From Sclerurus mexicanus (Eukaryota; Chordata; Aves; Passeriformes; Furnariidae), in assembly GCA_013396755.1 (NCBI GenBank), contig VWZF01003276.1:2419346-2483345 (forward strand): DNA of 64,000 nt, read 5' to 3'. Each line of letters opens with the position of its first letter. Positions within the stretch are counted from its first letter, which is position 1. This document shows, one piece after another, positions 1-10,857 of this stretch. Below the pieces are notes generated by a model. The model saw only the letters and a program-made list of their open reading frames with translations. It was not told where the DNA came from and did not search any database. The position numbers were made by a program, and so were the translations under genes.

Positions 1-267
1 AAGCATATGTTGCTCCTACACTGAAGTATTAGGGATATATATGACACCAGCTAGACAACCAACTGTGACGATCGGCTCCTCCTCAGTACTGGCAATACTT
101 CCCAGCTCTGTATTGAGACCTCAGGGAAGCTAGTGCTGATTTCTGTGTTGACTGCCCGGGATGTGAGAATAAGGTAGCAAAGAGTGTCCATTGTAGTCTT
201 TTACTATTGACCTGGAATCAGCTTGCCAGCCCTTAATTATTAGCCAGTTGTAAACTAAGGAGGACCC
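1..267. other. Intergenic, nothing recognised
   Basis: No repeat family, RNA gene or convincing coding frame is seen. A short open frame on the minus strand runs through here into the CR1 fragment at 268-378, but it resembles no protein I know. Confidence 0.6.
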
Positions 268-378
268 TGAAGATCTCTGAGGGCTGGAGGAGCCCTCCTG
301 TGAAGACAGGCTGGGAGAGATGGGGTTGTTCAGCCTAGAGAAGAGAAGGATTACATTTAACAGTACTTGGGGCACTCA
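268..378 (+). mobile_element. CR1 LINE fragment, ORF2 C-terminal region
   Basis: The text reads like the C-terminal coding part of a CR1 retroposon: a 'tgaagacaggctgggaga' stretch, then 'ggggttgttcagcct' and 'gagaagagaagg', corresponding to the conserved CR1 segment with the motif LGLFSLEKR. After this the match breaks and resumes briefly around 'cagtacttgggg', which suggests a small internal deletion. It is only about 110 bp, with neither the 5' part nor the terminal octamer. Boundaries are by eye and uncertain by some 15 bp. The element is non-functional. Confidence 0.75.
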
Positions 379-1214
379 GCAAATGAAAGACCTCTGCTCC
401 AATTCCTGAGCTCCATCAAGTGGAAAACAGCTTTGAACTAGACTCAGGAGACTTAGAGCAGAAACTTTTGATTTGGTTTGATTTTTTTAAAGGATATCAG
501 ATTTATAGATAACACAGAACAGTATGATTCAAACTTCAGACAAGGTATTATGAATATGACTTATTCATCCTTACTTTGACTTGCTATTTTTTCAAATGCA
601 TTTGGTCTTACTAAGTTACCATTAAAAAGTAGTGGAAGTAAATTAGAAGAAAACTCAAATAAAATTTTATACTGCCTGTTGAAAGCTGTACAGTCAACAG
701 GGAGTTCTATATGTTAGTGAGTTCTCCCATATAAAGGCTCAATTCACATATGAAGTATAAAACATATTTTTAAAAGTTTCTTTTAACCAAGCAGGAAGGT
801 AATCTCATCAGTCTGAGGTAAAATATTTCTGAGAAAACAGTGAAAGCATCCACTTTCCAGGATACCCACAAGATTTATTTATAACTAATCTGGCAACTGT
901 GTATCTTGCAAAGATAAGATCCTGCTCAGGTTAGTGGGAATGTTTATCTGCACAACATATGAATACAATACCTAGAGAAGGTAGTGAGTTCTTTATATAT
1001 ATAACCATAGTAAGTAATTTGTAAAGCAAATTAAGAGACCTGGCTTTTGTGTGCAAGACCAGTATCTTAATTTAAGACATTGCACACTGAATTATATGTT
1101 GCCCACAAACACGAGATTTTCTCTGACAGGTGAGAGCCTTCAACCAGAAAACTGTCCTTAACATTTCTATATTCAGCAGATGCCAGGAGTAGTACATCTG
1201 TCCTTCAGAAGGAG

Positions 1215-1715
1215 CTACTGAAGCATATTACAAAGCTGTTGAAAAACTTTAGAAAGAACTATTGGAAAGCACTGCAAAACGGATGTTTTCAGCATCACCA
1301 AAAACTGTCTTGCTTCTTGTCTCCTTGTTCTATTGGCTGAACAATGATTATTCAGCACAGACATGCAATATGTAGAGAGAGTAAAGATGCAGATCAAGCA
1401 CTGGGTGGAAATCCCAGGAACAGATCTCAAATTAATTGCTCCTGAAGTTATAGTAATATTGAAAGTGATGCACTCTACTATAAACATTTCCATTATTTGC
1501 TTTGTCAGATATTGAAAAGCGATGAAAAAGCAGATACTGTGCAGCTTACAAACTACTGGACAGCACATAGGAATTTTATAGTTTTTTGATTGGATGATGG
1601 GTGGATCTTTAGAAAAAGTATGATTCTTCGTGGTTCCCAAAAACGGACAAGAAACTTTTGCTAAAATCCAGGGTTCTATGCTAGAAAACCCCTGGGCTCT
1701 TTCACTGAGTCCCAT
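1215..1715 (-). other. Unassigned 166-codon open frame
   Basis: This is the longest open frame in the window that does not overlap a recognised transposon. The predicted product is Cys-rich with a hydrophobic middle part (around residues 58-100), but it shows no domain, motif or signal peptide that I recognise. No splice-site context, poly(A) signal or promoter supports it. An open frame of this length can occur by chance in 64 kb read in six frames. It is recorded as unassigned sequence and not called as a gene. Confidence 0.15.
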
Positions 1716-3141
1716 TAGCAGTTAGGTGTAATTTTCCTGGACACCACTGGATTGTTCTTAGATTTTATTAGTTCCTGATGAACAATTACATATTGATAAT
1801 GAGAAGACACTGTGTCATTGCATAGCATGTTTACAGATGAAATTGTTCGTTACCCTGACTTGTTGATGAAGGCTTGCAACATGGTTTGTAAGCGCTTTGT
1901 TCCCATTTTTACCTATTACAGTACAAGTGATTTCTTCAATTACAATCCTCTTTCTTTAACTGAACTTAATTTTGATGACAGTAGTTGCCATGATCCACAG
2001 AGTTGTGCAAAGTTTAGCATACTGATTGAACTTTGGGTTTTCCACCACAGAGTTCAAATGAAGTTGTTTTTTTACTGAAGAAAAGGAAGAAAAATAAAAA
2101 AGTCCAGCCTTTGAAATAAGAAAAAAAATTCAGCATTTCAAGGTCAAGTGCATATGTGGGAAACCAATGAAGGTTTTGCTTTTCATGCCTGTGGGCCCCT
2201 TTTATGAAATTACTGCTTTGCATTTGCCCTCTGCTTTTGCTGTCTTCCCCTTGATGCTTTGGTTGAAAGCAGGAAGTAGAGCAGTGGGTAAAAGCTCACA
2301 CACACAGGAAAAAAGAAATAACATTTTCCATGGTCAGAAGGGTTTGGGGTTTGTACAGAGGACAGAGAAATGTTTAATTTAAAATACGGTGAACCCAAAA
2401 CTGGTTGTGCCCACCTCTAGGCGTAACCGAAACAGAGCAGGCACATTAAGTTCAGTTCCACTGAAAACACAGACCAAGCACAAAATGGAAAAGGCCAACA
2501 CAGGATGGTGAGGGCCTTGAGTGATGCAGAGAGAAAATTCCCCAGGAAAGTATTAGTATGGACATAAGCCAGCTGTGTTATTTAATGACAGGAGACAGGT
2601 TCCCTGTGGCTCAACTTTTTATGTTTTCTTATAGCAGCCAAGCATTCCATTCAGGCAATATTCACAGTTTGCAGAGTCACTCATAAGTCTGCAGATTTTC
2701 AGTGAAACGCCATTGAAGCAATGTAATTCTTACTTTGCAATAAGCATGCCTGTTCTTTGTTTCTTCTTTGCTTCCACTGTATGTCTCTGTTGCAGTTTCA
2801 TGTTCTTTTAATTTTGATAGATTCTGATTAATCATGAAACTTAAGAAATACAGTTGAAACTGACATTCAGCTCTTTTTGATACCTCAAATCCCCTTGATG
2901 CTCAACAGGACTGCAGAAACTCCTGCAAGTCATCTTCTGAGTAAAAATATTGCTCAGCAGCCCACAGATACTGTCCAGACTCCATCCTCATCTCTCTTCC
3001 ATTTACAACCCTTAGCATGTACAGAGACCAGAAACTAGGAAAATCCCCTAGCTAGGATCACCTTCTCCAAAGACAAATTGCTTGCTCTGAAGGCATTGCC
3101 TTCAGTTTCCCTACCACCTTCCTTCTCCTGCCTCATGAAGA

Positions 3142-3170
3142 GTGTTTATCAACTGTAGACTGATAAACAC
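3142..3170. repeat. Perfect inverted repeat, 10-bp arms, 9-nt loop
   Basis: GTGTTTATCA at 3142-3151 is followed by nine bases and then its exact reverse complement TGATAAACAC at 3161-3170. Each arm contains an ATAAACA/TGTTTAT core that resembles forkhead-factor sites facing each other. It could be a cruciform/hairpin or a paired binding site, or chance. Confidence 0.6.
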
Positions 3171-3861
3171 ATGAGAATATTGAGAAATCTTGTAATTTGG
3201 GGATGTTGGACCTTCAAAAGCAGTTAATTAGTGCATACACTTGCTTCAGTCATGATCTGTCCACTCAACAGCTGAGAGCCTAGGGTACTACAGCTCACTT
3301 TGTGGTGTTTAAGTAGACAGGGTATAAACTGTCCTACTTTAAGCTCAGCTGTGAACATGGCACTGTATGTTCCCACACCAGGTGGATCTCATGATAATCA
3401 TAGCCTGAGTAGAAAAAAAACACTGTGAGGCTGCAAACCTCCTTTCTGTTACAACCTCTTTTTTTCAGGGGCTTGTATCTATGACAAACAGCTGCACATG
3501 AGGTTGAATTTTTCCAGACAAAGTCATTGTTCTAAAAGTAAGCAATTATTTTCAAAACTAAGTACAAAAATGTTGCAGAATTATTATCTGAGAGGTGAAA
3601 GGAGTTGCAAATACCCCTTTCTCACAATAAAAAATTATATCTCTCCCACTGACTTATTTTATAGCTGAGCTGACTGATGTTAACATTCAGCATGTTTAGT
3701 TTGTACATACTCAAGCCCCTAAACTGTTCCTCAGGGAGGCTAAAGTACACTTGGAAAAGAAGTATTTATGGACTGTGTACAGGCAGCAGCAAGAACATAG
3801 ATACCAAGAGAAGAACTCTGATAAAGCAGCAGGCAGGGTACTCTGATCAGAATGCTTCTGC

Positions 3862-4394
3862 TGTACTGTATTGGGACTGGCTAAGAGGGAGTTAACTTTC
3901 CCCATGGCAGCTCTCATAGAGCTATGCTGTGTGTTAGTAGCTAGAAAGTTATAGATAGCGCACTGGCACAGCACCAAGAATATCCCTCCAACATTCCCAC
4001 CTCACCAGGAGGCCAGTGTTAGTCAAGATCTCAGAAGGAGACAGGGCTAGGACAGCTGACCCAAGCTGACCAAAAGGATATTCCATATGGTATCTGCTCA
4101 GCAATAAAAGCTAAAGGGAGGCAGCAGGGCAGGGGAGGGCATTCATTATTACTATATGTACTGAAGTCCTGCTTCCCAAGAAGTGGCTGGACATTGCCTG
4201 TTGATGGGAAGTAGAGAATAAATCTTTTGCTGTCCTTTGCTTCCATTTGTGATCTTTGCCTTTGGTTTACTAAATTTCCTTTTTGTGGGAAAACACCGCA
4301 AGTATTTCCATCTTATTTTCTTGTCTCTCCTATCCTTCTGAGGAGGGAAGTGATAAAGCAACATTGTGAACACCTAATTAGCTACAATACCACC
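3862..4394 (+). mobile_element. Solo LTR, avian ERVL-like (degraded)
   Basis: The segment follows the usual order of avian ERVL-type LTRs. It has a TG start with 'gagggagttaactttcccca', then 'gctatgctgtgtgttagtag', then 'cagctgacccaagctgacc' with 'ggatattccatatgg'. Next comes a promoter-like 'cagcaataaaagct' around 4099-4112 and a second AATAAA at 4216-4221, followed by a pyrimidine-rich U5-like part. The 3' edge near 4394 is fuzzy, and no matching target-site duplication was found. No internal retroviral sequence flanks it, so it is a solo LTR left by recombination. It shares the 'gatattccac/t' block with the LTR at 48056-48672. Confidence 0.75.
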
Positions 4395-5233
4395 CCTGTC
4401 CTTCCCTGCTTCTATTTTATTTCTTTTCCATCAGACATCATCTAGTGGAAAGTACTCTGATTAGTAAGTTCTTCCCACTTCAGGGATACAGAGATTGTAT
4501 TTTCAACTGAAAGCCTGAGTTACCAGGGAAGCTGGAATTGAAACTTGTTTCAGCCTGCAAATCACAGGACTATGTGCCATTGGTCAAGCTCTGTTTTGAT
4601 TCAGTACATCTTAAAGAGATTCCTATCAGAGTACCCCATAAAAACATCCAAAATAGATCACATTCCTAACCCCATGGCAAGGAGCAGATGTTATTTACCA
4701 TGTTTCATTTACAGGTTAAAAAGTCAATAGAAGTGTTACAAAATGTTCAGTTCTGTTCAAAAATACCTACTAGCTATATATTGAGCAATCCTCCAAATAC
4801 ATGATTACTTCTGGGAATGTCAACCAAAGAATGTACAGACTGGTTGGTAAATTGTCTTTGAGTCAAAAATAGCGAGTGAGTTTGTTGAGCAAGGTCATTA
4901 CAGTAGTTCAGAACTTGTGGTCGGCAGCAGCATGCTGGATGTTGCTGAGTCTGCAATTTCATGGCAATACAAATATCAACAGACTGGCCAAGCAACAGAG
5001 AGTCAGATTTTTGTAACTAAGCACTGCAAGATATGTTCAAGACTGATTTATTAGAAACTTCTTCAGCAGTGGAGTTAGGATTTCCCCATTATAGCCTTTT
5101 GAAGTGCAAATGTGAACAAAATTACACCACATTGCAAAACCCATATGTTTCATCCAAAGCTTTGCATATGATTTTGATTTTAAAACGTACAAGTCTTAAC
5201 ACATTTTGTGGAATGTTTATTTGTTTTTTCCAG

Positions 5234-5323
5234 CTGGAGATAGACTCAGATCCAAGAACATCAAAAGACAAAGTAGTTTCACTAAAGTTTCTCCAGGGAA
5301 AAGACAGCAATCCCAACTATTGA
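5234..5323 (+). other. Candidate terminal coding exon (unproven)
   Basis: A pyrimidine-rich tract ending in TTTTTTCCAG (to 5233) looks like a good 3' splice site. The frame directly after it is open for 29 codons and ends with TGA at 5321-5323. The encoded peptide is hydrophilic and charged (it begins LEIDSDPRTSKDK), unlike typical translated intergenic DNA. The same frame is also open upstream to 5033. No poly(A) signal was seen close downstream and I do not recognise the protein. It could be a last exon of an unseen gene or chance. Confidence 0.15.
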
Positions 5324-6987
5324 AAAAAATGATAATTTACATGAGATGAGGTGTATTTGGCAGCAGCAAAGTATATTTCTGGCCCTCTGTCATATCTCTA
5401 TATCTCACAGTCATTGCTGAACTTTATTATTACACCAATCTTATGGAGAATGGCCTTATTGTTCTAGCACAGTGTGTATTTTATGTGCATAGAAACTGTT
5501 TAAAAGATCTTAAAATGAGTTTTGGGGGCAGTGAAGGGAATCAGCATGTTCTTATGGTTAATTCCATGTCCAGAAAAGAAAAGAACCTGCTCAATTACTT
5601 ATTGGGAACTATTCACTCAACTGTAGCTAAATAGCTGTTAGAATTCCAACAGTCTGACGTCCAGTCAGGAATCCATACAGGACCATCTTTTTACCCTCTC
5701 CACCTTTTGCTTTCTTGATCCTCTGGAAAAATCCAGAACATTTTTTTAACAAGATGTAGAATTGAACAGCATTTATTCTATAATCTAGATATAGCTGACT
5801 ATATAATTATTTTAAATGAAACAATATACTTTAGGTGTAGGTATATGTCATTTCTATTATAACCTTTTGAAGTTTCTGTAGGATCTTATTCACTTTCGTT
5901 CTATTTAGATGTTTCCACAGAAGCCCAAATACCAAACACCACCATTTCCATAAAATATATTTCCTGACTCATTACCGCAACTTCAGTGTCTCAAGCAGCA
6001 GTCAAGTGACTAATATCTTTCCTTTCAGTTCCTCACTCCACTGCTGCCTGTTGCAGAATTCCTTACCACCTAAGCTTATTTTATTAGGGTCTCAAATTAA
6101 CAGGTATCCTGATAATATTTTGTGCGAGTGAAAATATAAGTGCAGCATGCCTTCCCACATGCTCTTAAAAATTAGAATTTGAAGGCTTGAGGGGTAGTAG
6201 GGAAGGGATGAAAGTCATGCAAGAGACAAAAGGGAGTGTCTGCTTGCTGGTGATAGAGCTGGTAAGGCTGTCAGTCCTGCTCATGGGACCTACACTCACA
6301 ACAGCAATGTACCATTGTCTATGCAGCTTGTATAATTTAGCTTACTAAGTAAAACTGCCAGACAAAATTTGTTGGGGTTTTTCTCTGCCAGCATTTAGAG
6401 GATAGCTGTGTCCTCACTGAACCACAAATAGTACAGTCCAAGGACGATGCCAAGGAAATATGATATACAGGAAATAAAAACCAGAATGCTTCAAGGATTT
6501 TAATTTGAGGCTGAGACAATTTTCAGGAGTATCAATTGCCATTTAGTTAAGAAGGGAGTGGAAAACAAAAAGAGAGCAATGGTTGAAACAGAAATATCAA
6601 TCTAAAATTGCTATTAGTTGAAGGTTTTGAGGTGTTGGGCTTGGTTTTTTGGGATTTTTTCTTTTTAAAAGCTAACATGAAAGTTCTTCTTCAAACAGTC
6701 AGCCATCTGGCCCTTACTGGATTTCAATGCAGCTCCAGAAATCTGATCTGAATTAATATAGGCAATAGCGTCCTTTGAAGTTAGCAAGCACATAAACACA
6801 AAAGCTTTATCAGTAGGGCCATTCATATGGCAGTAAGTGGTTGTAGAGTAAATTTATCCAGCCACAGCCTGTCCCAGCACAAAAACCATTCCCAACAAAG
6901 CATCTAATTTCCAGGATGGGATCCCACTCCCTGAGCAGAGTCTCCAGTTACTCATGTGATGTGTGGGACACTAAATAGGAACAAGAC

Positions 6988-7060
6988 TGGGATTGACCTC
7001 GTGACCTCCAGGACAAGCTGCAGGGCTGTTATGCAGGCATCTGTGGCCTCAGTAGCTTGA
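6988..7060 (-). other. Possible tRNA-derived SINE relic
   Basis: Read on the minus strand, 'aggtcacgaggtcaatccc' resembles the T-arm/B-box of a tRNA (GGTTCGAATCC-like, with changes). About 40 bases upstream, 'caagctactgagg' loosely resembles an A-box. The A-to-B spacing is longer than in a class I tRNA. There is no cloverleaf I could support, so this is not a working tRNA. An old SINE head is possible, chance similarity is also possible. Confidence 0.2.
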
Positions 7061-8066
7061 TGATTATATAGCAACAACAGTGTGCTGAAGCTTTAAAAAG
7101 ATCTGAAAACAAGGTTCTTCTTGTTTTGTTCAATAGTTATGCAGTGTCAAAGTGCCTGTAAGGGTCTGCTTCACAGGCTGGCACAGTATGGTACAGGACA
7201 AACTGAGCTGTGGTTTGTAATTTTATCCTTCTGCCCAGCACAACATAGCAACAGACTCTTTTTACTGGCTCTTCTGAGAGACCTCCTACCCACAACTTCC
7301 TTCCTAGAGTCCAGATTAGCAGCAGTTGTTGTCAGCATTGAGATAGTTCAGAATGTGTGTTTAAAAATATAAAGTAATATTGAGGAACATAGGACAATAT
7401 AGAATGTTAAGAAGTGTCTGGATAATCTCTGGGGTATCATATACCATCAGAAAAATCTGCAGGCTTCCATAAAGTCATCAGGATACTTTTTCTGAAAAAT
7501 CTGTCTAGCTACCTGAATTTGAATATGCATGCTAATGACTCCTCTTAATAGTATCTCAGGGAAACTGACAACAGTTTAAGGCAACTCCAACATTCATTTT
7601 ATCTCTAGCTAACAAAAAAATTGGTAATATTTTTATTTCAATAGATCAATTTTCCTTTGTCAAGAAAAAAAGGCCCCTTCAATTTTTATTTTTTCAAACT
7701 ATATTTCTGTCATAGACAGCACATAAATAGTTTCCAGGCTCTCACTGTAATTTGGAGACCAATATAAAATATAGCTGGCCATGCACATGGCTTTTTTCTA
7801 TTATTAAATTATTTTCATATGACTCATTAACATTTTTTTTTTTCCTCGTATTTTCTTCTGTGCAAGATTGTCCTGGTTCCAGCCAGGACAGGGTTAATTT
7901 TTGCAGTAGTCAGCAGGGGACATGTCCAGGACCCCAAGGTTATTTTATATCACCTCACATTATTTCTGAGGGTAAGGGAAGGGCTCTCTTCCAGGCTGGT
8001 ACAGCATGGCAGAGGGAGCAGTCAAGTATTGTCTGTTTTGGGGTTTTTTCCATGTGAATCGTTCAC

Positions 8067-8094
8067 CTCTTTCTTGTGCCCTCTTTCTTGTGCC
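8067..8094. repeat. 14-bp perfect tandem duplication within an LTR
   Basis: CTCTTTCTTGTGCC occurs twice, head to tail, at 8067-8080 and 8081-8094, inside the solo LTR. It is probably a replication-slippage duplication that arose in this copy or its source subfamily. Confidence 0.85.
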
Positions 8095-8216
8095 TCTATA
8101 TTGTTGCTGTTACTGTTCATTTTCTTACCTCATTGCTGTTTCCAGTAAATTGTTCTTGACTCAACCCATGATCTTTACCTTTTGTGCTTCAAATTCTCTT
8201 GTCCAATCCACTGCAA

Positions 8217-8233
8217 GGGGAGGGGGAGGAGGG
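8217..8233 (+). other. G-rich tract, possible G-quadruplex
   Basis: Runs of four, five, two and three G separated by single A residues lie in the U5-like part of the LTR. The equivalent place in the LTR at 48056 is where the assembly breaks into N next to ten G. Such tracts can fold into G-quadruplexes and are hard to sequence. Confidence 0.4.
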
Positions 8234-10382
8234 AGTGAGCAAGTGGCACATGGTTTGGAGAGTTTCAGTGGAAGCACTAAATTGGGGACTACAATTCCTA
8301 AACCACAGCAAAGATGCACAAAATGAAAGACATGTCTAAATCTAATATGCAAGTGAAAAAAATGATTTGGCAATACAGTGATCTGGATAGTTTTTTTCCA
8401 GAAGAACTTTATCTCAGTGGTATTCATATAATTTCTGAGACTTGACAGGAGAATTTATAAACTTGACATTGTCAAAATATAATTCTGGACTTTCCCCATG
8501 GCACTTTAAGACATTTATCTGCTGAAACCAAGTCTTTTGCAAGTTTTTACTCAGTTCATAGTTGAAAAAAACCTGGCTCTGTATGTATAGAAGAGACTTT
8601 ACCAGACCCTTCTGGCAAACGCAAAGGAGGTTTGTAGATATTTTTAGCTAAAACAGACCTCTTACCTAAACAAGAAAATAAAAACTTACATTTTCTCATC
8701 TGTAGATTTAGACCCCAAGCAAGAAACTTGCCTTACTTTTTGTTGGGGGTTTGATGGGTTTGATTTTGGGGTTTATTGACAGTAGTCCTTTCACAGCAGT
8801 GCTCCTGTGGGTTGTTCAAGGACAAGTTCTTTTTATTATCGTTTCTTATTTTCCTGTTTCTGTAAAATCTTGAACACACTCCTGCAGTTTCTCAACACCT
8901 ACACACTGAAGAACTGTGTTTCACCTTTGTATAATAATGCTTCTAGGTGACTGACTTGGGCAATTAAATTAAGCATAAATGTTCCCATATTCTGCTCCAG
9001 AGAAGTGTTGTGACCTTACCTGTCCACAGAGTACAAGGTGCTGGCTTGAGCTTCACAGTGACCTGCTTGTGCTCCATGATATGTTCATTTTTCTCCTATT
9101 TTTGCTACATTTTTGTTTGTCTGGGTTATTCCAGCCAGTCTTGTTCTTTTCAGGGCTGCTCAGAGACTCTGGTCATGCTCTTCCACTATTTTTTCATCAG
9201 CCAGACTCTTTCCTTAGACCATGAAGACTAGACACATTTCATACTGAAACAACTCAAGTGCTTAAGCCAACTCAAACAGTATCTTGAGGAACCTGTGTTT
9301 TCCCAAAGGGTTGCTGAATGTGGAAACTCTCCACTCAGTTTCCCTCATGGCGCTACCCAGCACCCTCCTGGTGCATCAAGCATATGAAAATATTTAGCAT
9401 TTAGCTGTTTTTAAAGAAAATATTTTCCTTTGTAGGTAGGGGTAAAATATCCTGTTTCTTATGTATTTGTTTAAGTATTTGATTCTATAAATAAGCAGTT
9501 GTTTCCACCTACCTTTCCCCCCATTATCTCTTCATTGCTGATGCACTCAGAAATTTCAGACACTGAAGAAATACGCATCACTTGGATAAATATTTCTCCT
9601 AATCTCTAGTCCACCACTAATGCTTAACTGTACAAATAACTGCTTTTTCATTAGTTGATGCTGTTACAATATTGGTACTCGTCACACTACTTTGCTTCCT
9701 TGCAAAAGCCAATCTTCACACACTTTTCTCAAGATCTTGACCTTGCCATTGACCCTCATTAAATAAAGTCTGCTCTGTTCAGAAGGAGTAGTAGTGGGAA
9801 TTACAGTTATCCTCTCTTCCTGTCAAAGACTGGTTTGAATGAGAGAAAGAGGGGGAGTCCAGACTAAGGAACCCACAGATACTTCTGAGCTGTTGGCTTC
9901 AGCCAAGTATCAACTCCATTTAGGTGAAATCCAAATGTATACTCAGCTGTCACCTCCCTCTCACAGTACCAGCACCCTGGTTTAACAGGAAGGCAGCCTG
10001 TACACATGTGCTGAGCTGTGTGGCATTGCCTTAAGGGAGGCAGGTACTCTTGAATTAGGTCTTCAAGAAAACTGAAATATCAGTCATACAGCTCTCCTTC
10101 TCCCAAAGCAGGTGTCTTCCCCCACCAACATGACTCCACAGTGAGAGGTCCTACACCAGCCTTGAGGTGCCCTGAGTAAGGCAGGAGGGAGAGCTGTCTA
10201 CCAGCCCCATGACTCAGCCTGCTCCTGCTGGCAGCTGCCTTTAACCCACTTTTTTCACAAAGACCCCTGTGACATAATATACTTCTGCTCAGGCTGTGGG
10301 TCCTGGTTAGTTTTTTACATTCACTGAGGGGGAGCCAGAGCCCAATCTGTGGATTTGCACCAAGTAGGACAGAATCTTCTAT

Positions 10383-10586
10383 GTGGAGATGCAAGATTTT
10401 TTAGAGTATTTCTGGATTTTACAGATGAATCAAATGTTGTACAATGCAGCCAATATTTCTCAGATGTTGGCCCTCCAGGTCATGGAATGCATCCTGAGCT
10501 GTGTTTGTGGAGCATGCAGCATGAGAAGGGTACCTGTGCAAGACGAGGATTCAGGAAAGTACTATAGCAAATTCGGAAACAGATAG
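10383..10586 (+). other. Two overlapping open frames, unassigned
   Basis: Two plus-strand frames (10349-10567 and 10383-10586) are open together across about 185 bp that is GC-richer than its surroundings. A 'tggattttacag' sequence ending near 10424 could serve as a 3' splice site. The second frame is rich in Met and Cys. Neither product is recognised and no further exon could be linked. Probably chance, listed because frames open together over moderately GC-rich sequence are uncommon here. Confidence 0.1.
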
Positions 10587-10824
10587 GGATCATGGCACAT
10601 TAAGGCATTTTCCTCGCTGCTAAAAGAAACAGTGTTGGGAAAAATCAATTGTTACAAGATTAGAAACAGGAGAGCTGCACATGGAGCTGGCTGAGTCATC
10701 AACATGCAAGGGATGGGGAGGAAGGAGCAATTGCTGCTCCTTTTTTTCAGTTAGGTAGAGGATTTTGCATTACACCTGTCTCCCTGGTCATTTATAAAGA
10801 CTTTGTGTAAGCAGAACCAGAAGA

Positions 10825-10857
10825 TTTTTTTTTATTTTTTTTATTTCTTCCTTTTTT
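10825..10857. repeat. Poly-T/T-rich tract
   Basis: Long T runs broken by single A and C residues. This could be simple sequence or the tail of an old reverse-strand retrocopy. No parent sequence is recognised beside it. Confidence 0.7.

Larger units (their letters stand above)
379..3861. other. Intergenic, no gene recognised
   Basis: About 3.5 kb of AT-rich sequence. Two things stand out: an unassigned 166-codon open frame on the minus strand (1215-1715) and a perfect 10-bp inverted repeat at 3142-3170. Both are listed separately. No transposon family or RNA gene is recognised in the rest. Confidence 0.55.
4395..7868. other. Intergenic, no gene recognised
   Basis: Mostly featureless AT-rich sequence between two solo LTRs. 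It contains a candidate terminal-exon-like frame (5234-5323) and a weak tRNA-like relic on the minus strand (6988-7060), both listed separately. A poly-T tract lies just upstream of the LTR that starts at 7869. Confidence 0.5.
7869..8310 (+). mobile_element. Solo LTR, avian ERVL-like, TSD AAGAT
   Basis: It starts TGTCCTGGTTCCAGCC and ends ACCACAGCA, flanked by perfect 5-bp direct repeats AAGAT at 7864-7868 and 8311-8315. The first 40 bases carry the 'acagggttaattttt' block typical of avian ERVL-like LTRs. The region from 'ccagtaaattgttcttgac' through the G-rich tract to 'gagtgagcaagtggc' aligns in order with the U5 end of the LTR at 48056-48672. At 442 bp it is shorter than that copy, so part of U3 is probably missing. 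Inside is a 14-bp tandem duplication (8067-8094). There is no internal proviral sequence. Confidence 0.85.

Noticed and set aside
6635..6668. T/G-rich tracts (also at 8738-8782 and 60395-60412) as a shared repeat
   Set aside because: They share only base composition, with no common unit or edges.
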